Source of the DNA: Lewinellaceae bacterium
GTDB lineage: Bacteria > Bacteroidota > Bacteroidia > Chitinophagales > Saprospiraceae
Assembly: GCA_024644235.1 (NCBI GenBank)
Contig: JAHELJ010000017.1
Location: 1 to 64,000, forward strand
Reading direction: 5' to 3'
Length of the DNA stretch: 64,000 nt
The notes under the pieces were generated by a model. The model saw only the letters and a list, made by a program, of their open reading frames with translations, did no database searches and was not told where the DNA came from. A program made the translations under genes and the position numbers. Positions within the stretch are counted from its first letter, which is position 1, and each line of letters begins with the position of its first letter. This document shows, piece after piece, positions 62,618 to 64,000 of this stretch.

Positions 62618-64000
62618 ATGTATAATTACAAATCTGATGTCATCATTGTCGGAGGAGGTCTGGCTGGTATCATTGCTGCTATAGAATTACTCGATCAAGG
62701 AAAGAAACTTCTGATCATCGATCGCGACACTGAAGCCAATTTCGGTGGGTTAGCAAAATGGGCTTTTGGCGGAATGTTTTTTGTGGATACTAAACATCAG
62801 CGCAAGGCTAAAATTCAGGACTCCATTGAACTGGCCACGCGCGATTGGTTTGCCTTTGCTGAATTTGATGAAAAAGAAGATTGGGGCCCGCAATGGGCCA
62901 AGCACTATATTCAACTTTGCACTCCTCATGGATACCGGTGGCTACGGGAAAAAGGAGTCAACTTCTTTCCAGTATTGAACTGGCCCGAGCGCGGCATGTT
63001 TGAGCCAGGCAACTCTTTGCCTCGATTCCATATGGTGTGGGGTACAGGTTGGGAACTGACCTATGTGATGATCCGACAGCTTCAGCAGCATAAAAACCAC
63101 CATTTGGTTCAATATAAATTCGATCACAGAGTGACTGATATTGACCAGAAGGCTGGCGTTATCAGCGGGGTTAGAGGGCAAGTCGAAAAAACCGGCGAAG
63201 AGTTTTCAGCTTTGGCAGATATTGTCATCATCGCCACCGGAGGCATCAATGGAAGCATCGAACGTGTCAAAGCAAACTGGTATAAACCCCTGGGCGACCC
63301 ACCCAAAACCATCCTAAATGGGGCCCACGAATATGCGATAGGTGACCTTCATGATGCCACCAGTGCCATCAATGGAAATGTAGTGAATTTGGACAAGCAG
63401 TGGAATTACGTTGGGGGTATCCGGCACTACAAACCTCGCAAACCAGATCATGGACTAAGTATAGTGCCTGGCAAGTCACAGCTCTGGCTTAATTACCAAG
63501 GGCGTCGATTTGGCCCGGTGCCTCTCATGAGCCCTTACGATACCCGCTATTTACTAGAGCAGATCTGCAAACAACCAGTGAAATACACCTGGCAGCTATT
63601 GAATCACAAAATCGCTTGTAAGGAATTTGCCATTTCAGGATCAGAACATAATCCCGCTATGCGCGATAAGAAATTCTTGAAATTTGTGTGGACCACTCTG
63701 GTCAAAGGACAAAAAGACCTGGTCAATCTTATCGCCCGGGAATGCGAAGACTTCATCACAGCACAATCACTGGAAGAATTGGTTGAGAAAATGAATGATC
63801 TCACCGGTGAAAACCATGTCAAAATCGAATACATACGCGAAGCTGCCCAGCAGTACGACACTCAAATAAACCGTGGACAAAAATTTCACAATGACGAACA
63901 GCTTCGACGGATCGCTTATATCCGTCAGTATCGCGGAGATCGTGCCCGCACCTGTAAATTCCAAGCAATTCTGGATCCATCAGCCAGGCCTTTGATAGCC
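62618..64000 (+). CDS. FAD-dependent dehydrogenase (flavoprotein), 3' end outside window
   Basis: Translation from ATG 62618 stays open to the window edge (461 codons). The N terminus has the FAD dinucleotide loop VIIVGGGLAGIIAAIELL followed by IIDRDTEANFGGLAKWAFGG. A second FAD motif is ADIVIIATGGINGS. The pattern FGPVPLMSPYDTR and later RDKKFLKFVWTTLVKGQ matches the FAD-binding dehydrogenase family related to 3-ketosteroid delta-1-dehydrogenases. The start lies 43 bp after the dipeptide epimerase gene, so it is probably the last seen gene of that operon. Its substrate in this context is unknown. Confidence 0.85.
   Translation, partial: MYNYKSDVIIVGGGLAGIIAAIELLDQGKKLLIIDRDTEANFGGLAKWAFGGMFFVDTKHQRKAKIQDSIELATRDWFAFAEFDEKEDWGPQWAKHYIQLCTPHGYRWLREKGVNFFPVLNWPERGMFEPGNSLPRFHMVWGTGWELTYVMIRQLQQHKNHHLVQYKFDHRVTDIDQKAGVISGVRGQVEKTGEEFSALADIVIIATGGINGSIERVKANWYKPLGDPPKTILNGAHEYAIGDLHDATSAINGNVVNLDKQWNYVGGIRHYKPRKPDHGLSIVPGKSQLWLNYQGRRFGPVPLMSPYDTRYLLEQICKQPVKYTWQLLNHKIACKEFAISGSEHNPAMRDKKFLKFVWTTLVKGQKDLVNLIARECEDFITAQSLEELVEKMNDLTGENHVKIEYIREAAQQYDTQINRGQKFHNDEQLRRIAYIRQYRGDRARTCKFQAILDPSARPLIA

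Overview
The window reads as a chromosomal segment of a gliding or surface-associated member of the Bacteroidota, most likely of the Saprospiria. This placement is inferred from several traits: type IX secretion cargo with both kinds of C-terminal sorting domain (CHU_C-like at 4.2 kb, short type A-like at 13.8 kb), a PorP/SprF protein, SprB repeats, many short-lipobox lipoproteins, DUF4197 and DUF6090 family members, and Bacteroidota-type TAnnTTTG promoter elements in front of both tRNA genes. No rRNA, CRISPR array, prophage or complete insertion sequence was seen.

Layout. 0-5.4 kb: the 3' part of a giant secreted protein made of at least 23 repeats of about 51 residues, followed by a PorP/SprF protein. 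5.4-9.4 kb: a DUF4197 protein, the initiator tRNA, then a gene graveyard (radC fragment, DUF6090 and TPR gene remnants fused tail to tail), a HETTH metalloprotease-like gene and another interrupted small gene. 9.4-16.2 kb: a TonB-C protein, a propeller/SprB-repeat/OmpA chimera and a secreted M14 carboxypeptidase. 16.4-20.6 kb: DUF4956, a polyprenyl-phosphate sugar transferase, a lipoprotein, a Gfo/Idh oxidoreductase and a small membrane protein, probably envelope polysaccharide functions. 20.6-34.7 kb: serpin lipoprotein, a two-TM gene split by a frameshift at a G run, a DUF3179 fusion, UvrA, an ECF sigma factor, cupin lipoprotein, YceI, HemB and an S9 peptidase. 34.8-35.3 kb: tRNA-Arg with its promoter and terminator beside a cluster of palindromes.

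35.4-38.4 kb: a three-gene sugar-acid catabolic operon (alcohol dehydrogenase, KduD-like SDR, enolase-superfamily dehydratase). 39.1-42.5 kb: a tightly packed operon of two ATP-grasp-type proteins and an AstE/AspA-type deacylase, which looks like an undescribed ligase/deacylase pathway. 42.6-54.8 kb: an ion and osmotic-stress island with four different MscS-family channels, a CorA channel, an SLC12-type transporter, a TerC protein, PPK2, a histone-H1-like peptide and an ECF sigma factor whose start overlaps the stop of an MscS gene. 54.8-58.4 kb: a sodium:solute symporter with a partner membrane protein and an acyl-CoA ligase. 58.5-64 kb: a five-gene run (acyl-ACP thioesterase, threonine-synthase-like PLP enzyme, DUF1611, dipeptide epimerase, FAD-dependent dehydrogenase) that plausibly handles D-glutamyl or muropeptide-derived compounds; its last gene runs off the window.

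The two most interesting units are the ATP-grasp/deacylase operon and the mechanosensitive-channel island. Functions are assigned from sequence motifs read by eye; no database search was run.
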